DNA of 64,000 bases, taken from contig OY987247.1 of the NCBI GenBank assembly GCA_963920765.1, forward strand, positions 15,038,471 to 15,102,470. The letters are read 5' to 3'. Under the pieces are notes generated by a model that had not been told where the DNA came from, made no database searches, and was given only the letters and a program-made list of their open reading frames with translations. The stretch is from Ulota crispa (lineage: Eukaryota > Streptophyta > Bryopsida > Orthotrichales > Orthotrichaceae). The position numbers and the translations under genes are program-made. Positions 44,909 to 55,709 of this stretch are shown one piece after another; position 1 is the first letter of the stretch, and each line of letters begins with the position of its first letter.

Positions 44909-46205
44909 CTAAGCTAAGTGGACAAAAAGGGTAAAACATCCCACTTTATTTGCTACCCAAAAACCATTTTACAAGAAAATTGATAAATGATATGGAAAAT
45001 CCAATTGGTGAAAACAATAAAGAATTGGCCTTAAATGTAGGACAACAAATTTTTAATATGAAATGATATCACCATTTCAATAGATCTTCAAATATTACAG
45101 TTATACTACTACCATATAGAAACAATACAAGCGTATTTCTTGAGGAATTTGAAAACTTTTAGGACCGCACAATTGAAATTCGACATTCTTCTTGGATGTT
45201 TGATGTATTGTGTTGTGCTTTGATCCATCTTTGACCAAATATGCTAACATATTTTGAGGCCATGCCGTATAAACATCATTGTTTATCAACTCACGTGCTT
45301 GATTTCATTGTTTTTTATTTGGTTGGATGCAAAATTCTTATGAGCACAAGCGTTCTTCAAGACCGGTTTCCAAATTGTTGAACAATTTTACTCTATAAGC
45401 CAAAAACCACTCTTTCAAACCAAAATATGGTTTGTTGGTATCTAAAGGGTTAAACTAAACTCATTTGGGTGATGACTAGTTATTGGTGAAAAGGACTTGA
45501 CAAAGATTAAATGAATTATTGAATGAATTATTGAATGAAATTGTAAAATTTATCAATCCTTAAAAGTCAGACTGGTCATTGTGGTTGTTGGTTACAGTGG
45601 CAATATGGTGGCACTATATTGGTGTGGCAAGTGCCACACACATTTTGATCTTGTTTTTGAAAGTTGCATAAGTCGATATTGCATGCTATCCTCTTGAAAT
45701 TGCAAAAAGAGCAGCATGGGACCTAACATTATGTTTGTGAATCCTCTTACATTTAGGTTACTTAGAAACATGAGTGTTTTTAATGAAGTTATTTCTTGTT
45801 TTCCCAGATGGACTATGTTTCCATGATCATTTTTTAAAATAAGGACAATAAACAAATTCTTTTCATCCAAAAAAATGTGATTTTGACAATCTTTAGACAT
45901 GAAGCTTATGCATCAGCGTTAAAGAGTTAACCCTCAATAGATGTTTGAGGTTCAAGTAAAGGGCAGCTCCAAGAATCACAACAAGAATAAGAAGCAAATA
46001 TAGAAGCCACCATACATGCATAACCAATCATACATGCATAACCAATCATAATATAGTAAAGCGACAACCACAAGGAGGGGTTAAGCCCCATTCGCACTTG
46101 TTCTTTGAAATTAACAAACAGCTCGGTTTGATGGTATTAAATTGGTGCATGTTCACACTTACTCTTGATATTATAGCCCGACCACAGCAAGAGCCTTGTA
46201 GGCAG
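44909..46205. other. Unassigned; repeat shared with 20.3 kb
   Basis: 45592-45900 includes a 102-codon frame on - without motifs; 45600-45700 is related to 20281-20410. No element boundaries found. A 17-bp phrase (accaatcatacatgcat) is duplicated at 46020-46050. Confidence 0.4.
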
Positions 46206-46476
46206 TGTTGAGATAAATATTCTATTAATACGCTCTCTATATAGTTAACTAGAGTTCATTGGATTTTACTTCAGTAAAGGGATTCCGTGGATCAATAGTA
46301 GAGAAGGACTTTTACTTTCTCTCTTTGATCTTCTCTTGTATATAATAGGCAAACCCTACTTGGATAATAACACTTGTTACTTCTTCTCTTTGCATACTTT
46401 GTTATATCTCTTTTGTGTCCTTGTTGTGTTTTCTATTCCCAACACATTCTTTAGAGTCTGTAGCTCTATCACAACA
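46206..46476 (+). mobile_element. Solo LTR (Copia-like), 271 bp
   Basis: It starts TGTTGAGATAA and ends TATCACAACA (TG...CA with TGTTG/CAACA ends), flanked by the perfect 5-bp duplication GGCAG (46201-46205 and 46477-46481). A TATA box (TATATAA, 46339-46345) lies mid-element, as expected of an LTR promoter. No primer-binding site or internal retrotransposon sequence follows, so it is a solo LTR left by LTR-LTR recombination. The duplication confirms both boundaries. Confidence 0.85.
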
Positions 46477-46481
46477 GGCAG

Positions 46482-47734
46482 CTCTGTAACATTGTGTTTT
46501 AGCAAAAGTTCAGGATAAGTGCCTTAAATTTCAGCAAAAATTTACTAAGTTTCAACAGTTGCATCTTTTGAAAAATGTAGATTTCAGAAAGAGGGGGGCC
46601 TTAGGAGCAGTTTTTAGAAATCACGGCTCATGACCTCAATTACATAATAGTGCATCAGACAAAGTATGAACACACCCATTAGGAAAAATATGGGGCCCCA
46701 ATAAGGCCTTGAGTTTGGGGGGTCCCTAGCCATGGGAACACAGTTCCCAATAAAATCATGTGCAGGTTGATGTGGCATCTTTGATGCCACATCAGCTTTT
46801 CAAATTTTAAAAATTTTAAAAAAAGTCAAAATCTAAATTAAAATTTTTTATTATTATTTTCTAAGAAGATTATTATTATTATTATTATTATTTTGAATTT
46901 TTGGATTTTTTTAATTAATTTTTTTGGCCATCCATGGACTGGTTCCCCACATTAGGAACCATAGAAAATGAGGACTGGAATAGTTTATAAGGGCCTTCTT
47001 GAGACCCGATATTTTTACTAATGATAATTAAAAGTGAAGTTTAACACTGGATGATCCCTTTTGCTTTACCATACCTGCAAAGCTGGTTCTCAAGGGAATA
47101 GTGTTCGCTATTAAACTTTCAAAGTGGTTTTTGCAAACAACAAGTGTGAATGAGACTTTAGTTCAAAAATTGGAAAAGAACAAAATAATCCTTCATATCT
47201 TTTATGCACACACTATAAGCAACCATGGAAGAATTTGATTTTGCAAATAAATACAACAAATGAGTGACATTGAGTCGGATTGATGACCCTTGTGTAAGCT
47301 ACCACAACTAAGTAGCATCTTGTACAAATAAAGATTATATGAACACCATGCCCTTGGAGCTTAGTGATGGTATTGTTTAGGGGTTAATGAAAACATTTGA
47401 ATTGCCAATACTTGGATGAAAAATGATGACGATTATTAAATTCATGGATAAGCGAGCACATTTGGGTGATTCTATCCATTTTTTTCTTACATCCATGCAA
47501 TTAGCAATGCTTATTGCTAACCAATAGAAAAACAAATCAATGTTTATTGTATCAAATAGTCACGTTTTTAACATTATGAAGTCTTTAGCCCCTAAAAACT
47601 AAGGAATTCCAATATCCAAAATTTTTAGGGTAGAAGATGTGCAATAGAGTGCAACTTAGAATAAGTTTGTAGTAGTGCTTTTCGATCATAAATTGTGACC
47701 TTTAGATCATTTCAATACAATTTGATCTACCTTT
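46482..47734. other. Unassigned, with one perfect short hairpin
   Basis: 46768-46794 is a perfect hairpin (TGATGTGGCATC, 3-nt loop, GATGCCACATCA). A (TTA)n tract lies at 46870-46893. An isolated ttaggggttaa end-like motif occurs at 47377-47387 but no partner was found. No gene. Confidence 0.5.
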
Positions 47735-47888
47735 CACTACAAGAAAACAATGTCCAAATCAACACATCCAAATCTACAAAACTTGCCCAAAATGATAAAA
47801 AAGTGTCCAAATTGACCAAAAAAAACGATCAAATCAACACGTCCAAATCTACAAAAAACAATCAAATTGATGGTGTTTTTTTATAGTG
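47735..47888 (+). mobile_element. Miniature CACTA element, 154 bp
   Basis: It begins CACTACAAGAAAAC and ends TTTTTTTATAGTG, flanked by TTT on both sides (3-bp duplication as for CACTA/EnSpm). Subterminal direct repeats of the type aatcaacacrtccaaatctac occur twice. CACTACAAGAAAA is the classical plant CACTA terminus. Non-coding. Confidence 0.8.
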
Positions 47889-48036
47889 TTTGCACTCACC
47901 AATATTTACAAATTAATTTGACAAGAATAATCCAACGCTTTCTGAAATTGATTACAACTGGGTTGTTTATGATTTATGTAAGATTTTTTTGGTTTTGTAA
48001 GTCATTGTAACATATTCTTTGAACTTGTTTGTTTAC

Positions 48037-48796
48037 TTGACCCATGTGCGCCCAGCGCCTCAGATCTAGCCTCCCATGATATCAAAGCCTTGTTTGAGGC
48101 ACTAGATCTAACTTTTTGATCTTGCTATAAATTACAATTATGAAGGCATTCAAGTTGTCCTTGCTAATGGAGTAATGGCAAGGAAACCTAAATGTTGTAT
48201 AAGTGTTGCAAGAGATTTGATTGAGTGAAACACCATACGGGGCATGGTGGCAAGTAGCATTTTATAAACTACAAGTGGTCAATATCCCTTGCAAGTTTCT
48301 TTGTGTAAGCTTTGTGGTAGCAAAAAAGTTGTTGGCAGGGGTTCAAGCATGTTCTAGACCCTTATTATGGCAACCGTCATTGAATGTGCCGGTCATTGTT
48401 TTCTATGCAATAGCAATTTGAAGCCCTAAAACTTGACATAAAAAGATGTGCAATCTTCAATAATTTACAAGTGTGTGCATTCACATCTAATCTTGCTACT
48501 CACACAACTTAAGATGAATCAAATGCTTATGGAATTTTGTAAAAATCATCAAATAGCAACTACCTACCAAGAAATGAGATTTTGTCATCACATGTTGTTT
48601 GATCAAATGTTATAACCTCCCATCTCCCACGATCAATTGTTCCCAAAAATTTGCAAGCCATTTTCTAAGTAGGTATTCCACTATTTTCAACGGTCACTAG
48701 ATGAATCATCCGATTGACTGAGATACAATGCATCAAAGTTGTCGGTTTCCAAAAACCTTGATTTTGGTGAAAACGGCATGGGCGCTCACGGGTTAG
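48037..48796 (-). mobile_element. TTAA-family E copy 3 (E3), inverted
   Basis: The right end is GGGCGCTCACGGG-TTAG (48793-48796); the left end TTGACCCATGTGCGCCC is degenerate (48037). The interior is the reverse complement of E1/E2. On - the frame KMLLATMPRMVFHSIK...LIQHL is readable but shifted relative to the ATG-proximal part. Confidence 0.7.
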
Positions 48797-48803
48797 CCTA
48801 ATA

Positions 48804-49068
48804 ACGCCATATTTGTTAAATTGGGAAAATGCAATTCCCAAATTGTACTTCACCTTAAACCAAAAAAATTACCTTTAAACATTAGATTCAAAAATATTAA
48901 ATTCAATTTGAGTCATTAAGATTTTGTCCCTTGCAAATTCCTCCTCTCAGGTGAGGGCACATGTACCAAAAAACATTGTTTAAACCTAGAGCTCAATTTA
49001 AGGTGATTACCCTAAACCTAATTTATTCCCAAAATGAGCATTTAATCCCAAATTAATGAATATGGCGT
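48804..49068. mobile_element. MITE family K copy 2
   Basis: The ends ACGCCATATTTGTTAAATTG and ...GAATATGGCGT, with an interior collinear with K1 (gcaaattcctcctctcaggtg, ttaaggtgatt). It starts 7 bp after E3. No clear target duplication. Confidence 0.75.
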
Positions 49069-49538
49069 TTAATTCTTACAAGTCACTTTTTGATGAATGA
49101 CACAAAGTTAGGTTAATCATCTTTGTATTTTGTGAAAAAGAAAATATTGGTTCAGAAGTGGTTGGAGAATCTAACCTATAAAATGTTAGAGAATTGACAA
49201 AAAAAAAAAAAAAAAAAAAAAAACATCTACTAATGTTCAGGTGGATGAAAGAAAATAGTAAAAAAATGCACGGAATATGTTTGCATTCATTTTTTGTTTA
49301 AAACTAGCACTCTTGGTAAAGGGTTGATACAAACACTTTTGATTGGAAATATAAATGGCTATTTTAAATGTATTTTCTTGAAGCGCACTTAGGGCATGAT
49401 GCAAAGTTTTCATGTTTTTGCTTGCAACAATAACCTACAACTCGGGCCACCAATTGACAATCCTTCTAAATTTCGCTTCTATTCACTAACTCTAATTGTA
49501 TGTTGTAATTCAAAGGCAAAAAGAACCCTCCATTTCTA
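49069..49538. other. Spacer with a 26-nt A tract
   Basis: An A run lies at about 49198-49223. No gene recognised. Confidence 0.5.
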
Positions 49539-50768
49539 CATTAAATAGTGCAGTTAGGTTGCCCCACACTAATTCCTTGACATTTTAGGTTATATAAATA
49601 TTTATTAATATTACAATAATTTTCATCAATATTAACCTCTGAAGGTCTAAGTGGCCCCTCAGGTTCAACTAGGGTTTTGGGCATGTACCTACAGCTAAAT
49701 TAGTTTGTGTGGTTTTTGGAAACTTTTATTGAAGATAGGAAATTCAAAAACTTACATGGACATTTAATTGTTTCTTCATTTTGACATTTGATGAAGAAGT
49801 TATGCAAGAATTTATCAAAACTTGGGAAGGAGGGGTAGATTGGGCAAGGCTTCCCCTTTGTAAGTGGGTGTTGACTCCAAAAAGGATTAGTTCTCATAGG
49901 CACAAGGTGTGGACACTTTTGCAAAGGAAAGTGGAGTGGAAGGAGCCTGGCTTGGGAGACTCCCAACCCTCCATTCCTTTTGCCCCTTGTAAACTTTTGT
50001 ACTTTAATTCTTTGAGCACTTTTGTATTAATTAATTAATTAAATTTCCCCAACTTGTAGTGAGCTAAGATTTCTAGGTTTTAACTGTTGGGATCAGTGCA
50101 ATTCAAATTTCTGAATTTCACGTAAATCCTTCAATTTTGCCTGGTGTATATGCAAATTTCATGACCTTCTAGCATTCAAAGATTCTTTGAGGTATGTTGC
50201 ACACTTCCATTTCATTTGAAAAATCTCCCACACATATGTGACTTAGTTACATGGAATAATTAAACCTCAACTTTGGGTAGAGCAGTTTTGATTTAATATA
50301 AGAGTAGTCAAAGGCTTTTAAAAATTTCAAGCAATAAAGAAAAAAAACTTTTTCTTTACTTCAAGTGTCAACATCTGACTCCCCTCCATTTGAAATTAGC
50401 TCATTTTTTTTCTACAAGTTCCTCCCATTGTCTAGGACAAGATCCTATGGTTGGGTTTCCAAAAAAAAAAATCTACCTTTATGCTCATTCTCTTTAGAGT
50501 GGCAGTTTTCAGTGACTTTTATAGAAAAGAGGGCTTGGGCCTTTAGGGTTTATTGTAATAAACCAATTTTGACAAAATAAGGACTTGACAACAACAACAA
50601 AATTGCTAAAAATCAAACTAGCTTTGTCCAAGCTATAAATCATTTGAAATCTTAGTATTTAGAGAATCCCATGGGAACTCCAAGTGGCCAAGCAGTGAGT
50701 CATGAGGTAACTTTCTAAGATAAAACAACCTGATTGTTGAGGCAACCTAAATGCACTATTTGGTGTAG
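49539..50768. mobile_element. MITE family J copy 4, split by a TTAA-family A element
   Basis: The left part (49539-49631; ...cagttaggttgcccc, ttttcatcaata) and right part (50553-50768; gtaataaac..., caagtggccaagcagtgagtcatgaggtaactt, ggcaacctaaatgcactatt) join to a normal J element. The interruption is A4. Uninterrupted relatives read catcaata-atta-ttgtaata at this point. Confidence 0.8.
49632..50552 (-). mobile_element. TTAA-family A copy 4 (A4), inside MITE J4
   Basis: The left TTAA-CCTCTGAAGGTC (49632) and right GGGCCTTTAGGG-TTTA (to 50552) are diverged, so this is an old copy. The interior is collinear with A2 (gggcatgtacctac near the left end). It lies within family J. Confidence 0.75.
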
Positions 50769-51591
50769 TTCAAACTTGCCTCCATTTTTTGTTGTTGTCT
50801 AGGCTCCCACCTTCCAACATACCAGTGCTACCTATGTGCATATAGATATTACACACATGGAAAAAACAATCTTTTTGAGGCTTTCTTTTTAAATTTTAGC
50901 AACAATCGGAATTTCCTCTTCTGAATTCCTTAAGAGGAAATAATTCACTTGAAAAATGATACTTCATTTCAGGGTCCCTATTTTATTTATAAAAAAATAA
51001 ACCCCCCATTAGGATTGAATGCTAATGTCATGTTGGTAAAGAAAAACTTTAACATCTCTAGGATGGAAAATGGTTCAAATTTTCGTAAACGTAAAGTTGC
51101 TTTACGAAGCGTACAACTAGAAGATTGTTTGAAAGCCATTTTTTAATTTTATCTTTTCAAAGTGTACGTAGTCAAACTTGTGAATCAGGGTCCATAGATC
51201 ATATTCATAGTTAATTTACCGTGGTACCAAGCATCTTTTATCAATAATTTATTAAACGGACAGTTCAAGATCCTTCTAAAATCAATAAAGTATTAAGTAA
51301 TATTGATTGCATAAATGAAATCTTTGCTCTAGGTTCAGATATGTATGTATACATACAAGGAATTTCCAGAACAGCATCCCAAATTTTTAACAACACGCCC
51401 TCAAGGTTTAGAATTTAATGCTAAAATTTCTGATGTAGGTGGTTCCTCGATTATAAGTGAAACTTATTGCAAGTGCACATAAAAAAGAGGTTTATCAAAA
51501 GTTGCATATGATTTAAAATAATAGAACACTTGTTTTTTCTAAAAAGAGATAAGATTGTATAAAATATTGATGCCTTAAATGAGGATTCTTT
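50769..51591. other. Unassigned; weak coding-like segments
   Basis: 50949-51146 and 51350-51484 are open and have protein-like composition (the second includes HPKFLTTRPQGLEF). I recognise no family and see no splice structure. They could be fragments of a transposon protein. Confidence 0.3.
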
Positions 51592-51674
51592 CACTACAAG
51601 AGAATTTGTCTAAATTGACTCAATGTGTCCAAAATGACAAAAAATGACCAAATTGACATTGTTTCCTAGTAGTG
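51592..51674 (+). mobile_element. Very short CACTA-type element, 83 bp
   Basis: CACTACAAGAGAA at the left and TTTCCTAGTAGTG at the right form short TIRs. Internal words (tccaaaatgacaaa, gaccaaattgac) resemble the subterminal repeats of the 47735 element. The flanks TTT/TTA are an imperfect 3-bp duplication. Confidence 0.6.
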
Positions 51675-51716
51675 TTAGTTTTCCATATAGGATAATATTT
51701 TGTACTTCTTTAACCC

Positions 51717-52645
51717 TTAATTCCTAAAGGACCAAGTGCATTTTTCAGCAACATAGCAATTTTGGGCAAGTATATGTGATTAGAGATTTCCATATGTTAG
51801 GTCAAAATTTTAATAGAAGGTGTGGGCAAGGACTATTTTTCATGTGCACTAAATTTCATGACATTTGGAAACACAAGTAAAAAGTTATGGCCCAATATGT
51901 TGTTTTTTCAAGGGTGGATAGTCTAAGCAAATTAGGAAAAATTGTTTTTTTCAATAACAAAAATTTGAAACTTGTTAAAGAGATTTATGCATATGTGGAA
52001 AGCTTTGTATCATCCCATTTGATCAATGAGATGAAAGTTACAAGAAGTTTTTGTTTACGGGCAATTATGGATTCTCTACTCTAAAATAAACTTTGAAGTC
52101 CTTTATTCTACTCAATTTTCAGTACTTTGGAAAACACTTATACTAAAGGATGTAGATTGTTTATAACAACATTTCCATTGTTGGGATTGGACTTTTTCAT
52201 TTCCATAACTAAATTCTTAACAATTTAGTGTTTTGAATCATTCCCTACTTCATTTTACTTACTATTTTTTACTATTTTTTCCCCGTGTATTGTACAATTC
52301 CAAGTGATTTGAAATCCTTCAAGTAGGAATTCTACTTGCTTTGAAGAATGAATCCAAAGATTTACAAACACTTTGGAAAAAATTCTTACAAATATGACCT
52401 AGTGAAGTGCAGCTCCCCAAGTTTTTGCAAGGACAAAAAATGGCTTTCTAATTCAAATTCAAATATCTTACAATCTAAATGGTGGAAATTTCTAAAAAAA
52501 ATCACATTTTTTGAAACTAGTGTACTACAAGATCTTATGGTTATAAAAGTCCAAAAATGTTATTTTCTAAAATTTGATACTTGTATTAGAAATGGCAATT
52601 TTGGAGCAGTTTTGGTGAAAATTTATCTTGGTCCTTTGGGGTTAA
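51717..52645 (-). mobile_element. TTAA-family A copy 5 (A5), inverted
   Basis: TTAATTCCTAAAGGACC at 51717 (with a second TTAA at 51710) and TTGGTCCTTTGGGG-TTAA-type right end at 52642-52645. The interior is collinear with A2 (gggcaagtatatgtg, atgagatgaaagttac, gggcaattatggattctc). A 144-codon frame at 52348-52782 crosses its right end and is not a gene. Confidence 0.75.
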
Positions 52646-52707
52646 ATAACACGCCTAACTCTAGAGCCCTACCGTGCACAAAGTCTTTCTTGATGCAAGA
52701 GTATCAC

Positions 52708-53617
52708 TTAACCCCTAAATGCCCAACGGTGTTTTTCTTGTTCTTGGAAGGCATTTTTAAAGTTTTTGAAATGTCCTTGTAAGATCAATATTAAACATCA
52801 AAACAAAATTTTAATCATAGAATCTTGAACTTCAAGGCTTTTAGGTGGTGTTACCAAAAAAACATCTAAAAAACCATGTAGATGTTAAGATATTTTTGAT
52901 TGAATATGGTCAAAATATGAATTTTTCTGATTTTGTTTTAGCCCTTAAAAATTCTGATATAAAAATGGCAACTTTCAAGTACAAATTTGGCAAACGACCA
53001 CTTATGATGATTTAGTATTTATAGTTGTTACTTCATAATGAACTACCCCCCTTCCACATCCATGACCACAATTTCATAAATGAGCCTGCAATGCAACTGT
53101 CAAAGAGCTACCACCTAATACAAAGATTTTTTAAAATTCCAATTATTGACCAAAAACCATTATGAATGAAAGAGAATTCAATTTTGAATGAATTGTAATG
53201 AGTATAATAAAAAAATTCCAAGTGAAGTTAGTAAAAAAATACATTTAGATTTTGTTAGGTGACAAAATTTTAGTAAAAGGGCCTTCATTGCATAGGAGAG
53301 TATCTAAGGCAAATCTTCACTTTATTCTCAACTTGATGCTTGTCTTCTAAATGTGGCAATTTGCTATAGGCTTTGTGACACTATTCATGACACTATTTGG
53401 TATGCAAGAGGTATGCTTGGAGTTTGCCTTCCACCAAAAACAATTGGAATAAAGTATGGAGGAAATTCATACTAAAAAGTGAAGCTGACTTCATCCAGCA
53501 ACTTCAGCATAAAAAGAAAACCTTAAACCAATCAAATTTGTGCCTTCAACAAGGTTTCAAAGTTTCTTGAAATTTCTTAAACACCAAAATTTGGTGCTTT
53601 AGGCATTTAGGGGTTAA
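52708..53617 (+). mobile_element. TTAA-family D copy 1 (D1)
   Basis: TTAA-CCCCTAAATGCCC at 52708 and AGGCATTTAGGGG-TTAA ending at 53617. The outer 20 bp match family C, but the interior is different. D2 at 19437 is an end fragment of the same family. It is 62 bp downstream of A5. Non-coding. Confidence 0.8.
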
Positions 53618-53949
53618 TTGTGGTAGTCTAAGCATAGGTTCTTCAATTCAAAATCAATGTTAGTTATCCATTGTGTTTATTTGCAACACCAAAATTTTCT
53701 AGTGTTTATTTGCAATTAGTATACAAACACACGCTTTGCATGAGTTGGACATGTGTGGGTAATGCAACATTTAACTTTCCAAAAAATTGATATCTCATAA
53801 ATCAATCAGTCTAGAATCTAGTCTTGATGTACCATACAAAATCAATATCTTAGAACTGGTTTAAAATCTAGCCCTCACCCACCATCATTTTGTTCCTTTT
53901 TTGAAACCAACAATACCAATTACTTTCATCACAATGCTACTCTTTAACA
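53618..53949. other. Spacer, nothing recognised
   Basis: No feature seen. Confidence 0.45.
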
Positions 53950-54366
53950 CTCCCTCTATCCCTCTAAAAACATCCAAAAAGCTTGCTATCATTATCTATG
54001 TTTTTAGTTTTTGTGGTAGAGACACATGCATGCATTCTGGAATCAATATACCGTCTATCATACATATGCAAAATTTCCATCTTTGATGTTGCCATTTGAG
54101 TACCCAAATTTCATGCAAAAAGTACCATATTTGTGCATATTGCCAGCTTCTCATTATTGATGATTTAAAGATTAGTAGCAACAATGATACCTCATATGGA
54201 CAAGGCCAAGCTTGCTAGGAGAGGAATGCTCCTAATTGCTTAACTTGTTCCCAGGAGATCATTGAACATGACAAATGCTTTCTCATCATTTGAAATCAAC
54301 AAAAATGAGCTTTTTAGTGGTACAAGAAATGTGTCTGATTTGGACATTTTTAGAGGGACATAGGGA
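53950..54366 (+). mobile_element. Stowaway-like MITE L3
   Basis: The left CTCCCTCTATCCCTCTAAAA and right TTTTAGAGGGACATAGGGA are inverted repeats. The interior is collinear with L1 and, inverted, with L2. It has one copy of the agcttgctaggagaggaatg unit that is repeated 14 times in L2. The flanking TA is not clearly preserved. Confidence 0.85.
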
Positions 54367-54717
54367 TTACTTTGCTATTGATTAATAGCACATGGTTGGA
54401 GGGTGTTTGGTGTTTTGTATTTGGGACATCCTCTATAGTTTCAACTTCCACCAAAAAGTTCTAGAATATTTTGGAAAAGGACATGATTGTAGGACACTTG
54501 GTGTTCTATATCTTAGGCATCCTTTGTTGCTCCAACTTACAACAAACAATTCTAAAAAGTTTTAGAAAATGGTGCGCTTAGAGAAATCCTCCCACTTAGT
54601 AATATAGATGTGCACATGAGAGGTTAAGAGTATCATTTGACTCTTGCCCAAGTTTATGATTGATTCTTCATTTAATTGTACCTTTATCTTGATTGGTCAT
54701 GCATGCCCAACATCCTC

Positions 54718-55709
54718 TAAGGTAGGCGCACCCATAAGCATGGAAATAAGGGTTTTGGAGTAGGTAAAACAATTGACCAACTTTCAAAAAAATACTGTAA
54801 GGTAGGAAGTGGAAACCAAAAATATTGGCATCAATTTCAAGGTTCCAATTGCAAGAATTTGTTCACAAAGATTTTTCAAAGTCCAAAATCACTGAAATTG
54901 TAGGAACCATGTGTAAGCGATGCTAAAAGCAAGGCTTGTTGGTTCTTAACCTCAAAATGCCCAAGGCCATTTTTGAGCTTCTAGGAAGTTGCTCTAAACT
55001 GAACAAAAAGCCAACATTTTGATAAATTATATCAATTTAAAAAAAAATTGTAACCACACAAATTTAAACTAGATATGTTAAACATCACATGGGAAAAGAA
55101 AACACAACAATATTGCTTATGGATTGAAAGATTGTAATGCTTGATCAAGAGGGTGCTAAAACTGCAAAAAATGACTTCAACTCTTTCAATCCTCTTTTCA
55201 CATGTCAAATCTAAAATGTTGATCACCAAAAAAATATGAGGTTAAAAGAAATAACATATATAGCTCCAATCCATTTATAGGTTTTCAAAATCTCTTTTAC
55301 AATTTTTTAAAATGAATTTCTAGTGTGAAATTTTCTCTAAGATCTAGTGTATTTGAGGCTCATTTACATTAGCTCTCAACACTAAAAAAGTCAAGAATGC
55401 AATGGACACCCTTGCACAATATCTTGAATAGAAAATTCACAATCAATAATTTTCAAAATCAAGTTTATTGATGCTAAAAATAAACTTCAAAAAGAACAGT
55501 TCTAAAATACTGAATACTTAAAATAGCAGATTTGTTAGGTTTTATTGAACTTCAAAATATTGTCAATACCAAAATGTGGTGCCTCAGGCATTTAAGGGCC
55601 CATAACCATCACTCAATCACACACAACCATTTGTTTTTTTATTGATTAGCCCCTACCACTATCAAGTGACGGCCATGAGGACACACCGCTTATGGATGCG
55701 GCTACCTTA
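54718..55709. mobile_element. MITE family G copy 3, split by a TTAA-family C element
   Basis: The left part 54718-54945 and right part 55601-55709 are collinear with G2. The break is exactly at the TTAA that G2 keeps at 12023-12026. On the right, about 70 bp of G sequence and the terminal bases of the C element are missing, so a deletion followed insertion. Confidence 0.85.
54946..55600 (+). mobile_element. TTAA-family C copy 3 (C3), inside MITE G3
   Basis: The left end is TTAA-CCTCAAAATGCCC at 54946; the right end is truncated (GGCATTTAAGGG then G-family sequence). The interior is collinear with C1 (aaaagaaaacacaacaatat, gaggctcattt, caatggacaccctt). Confidence 0.8.

Noticed and set aside
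46728..46965. TIR element with ccatggga-type ends
   Set aside because: The two ends match too weakly and no target duplication was visible; only the inner 27-bp hairpin is certain.
47370..47390. Isolated TTAGGGGTTAA as another TTAA element
   Set aside because: No partner end or family interior could be found nearby; left as an end-like motif only.
52348..52782. 144-codon plus frame as a gene
   Set aside because: It runs through the end of TTAA-element A5 into D1, with AT-rich codons and no motif.
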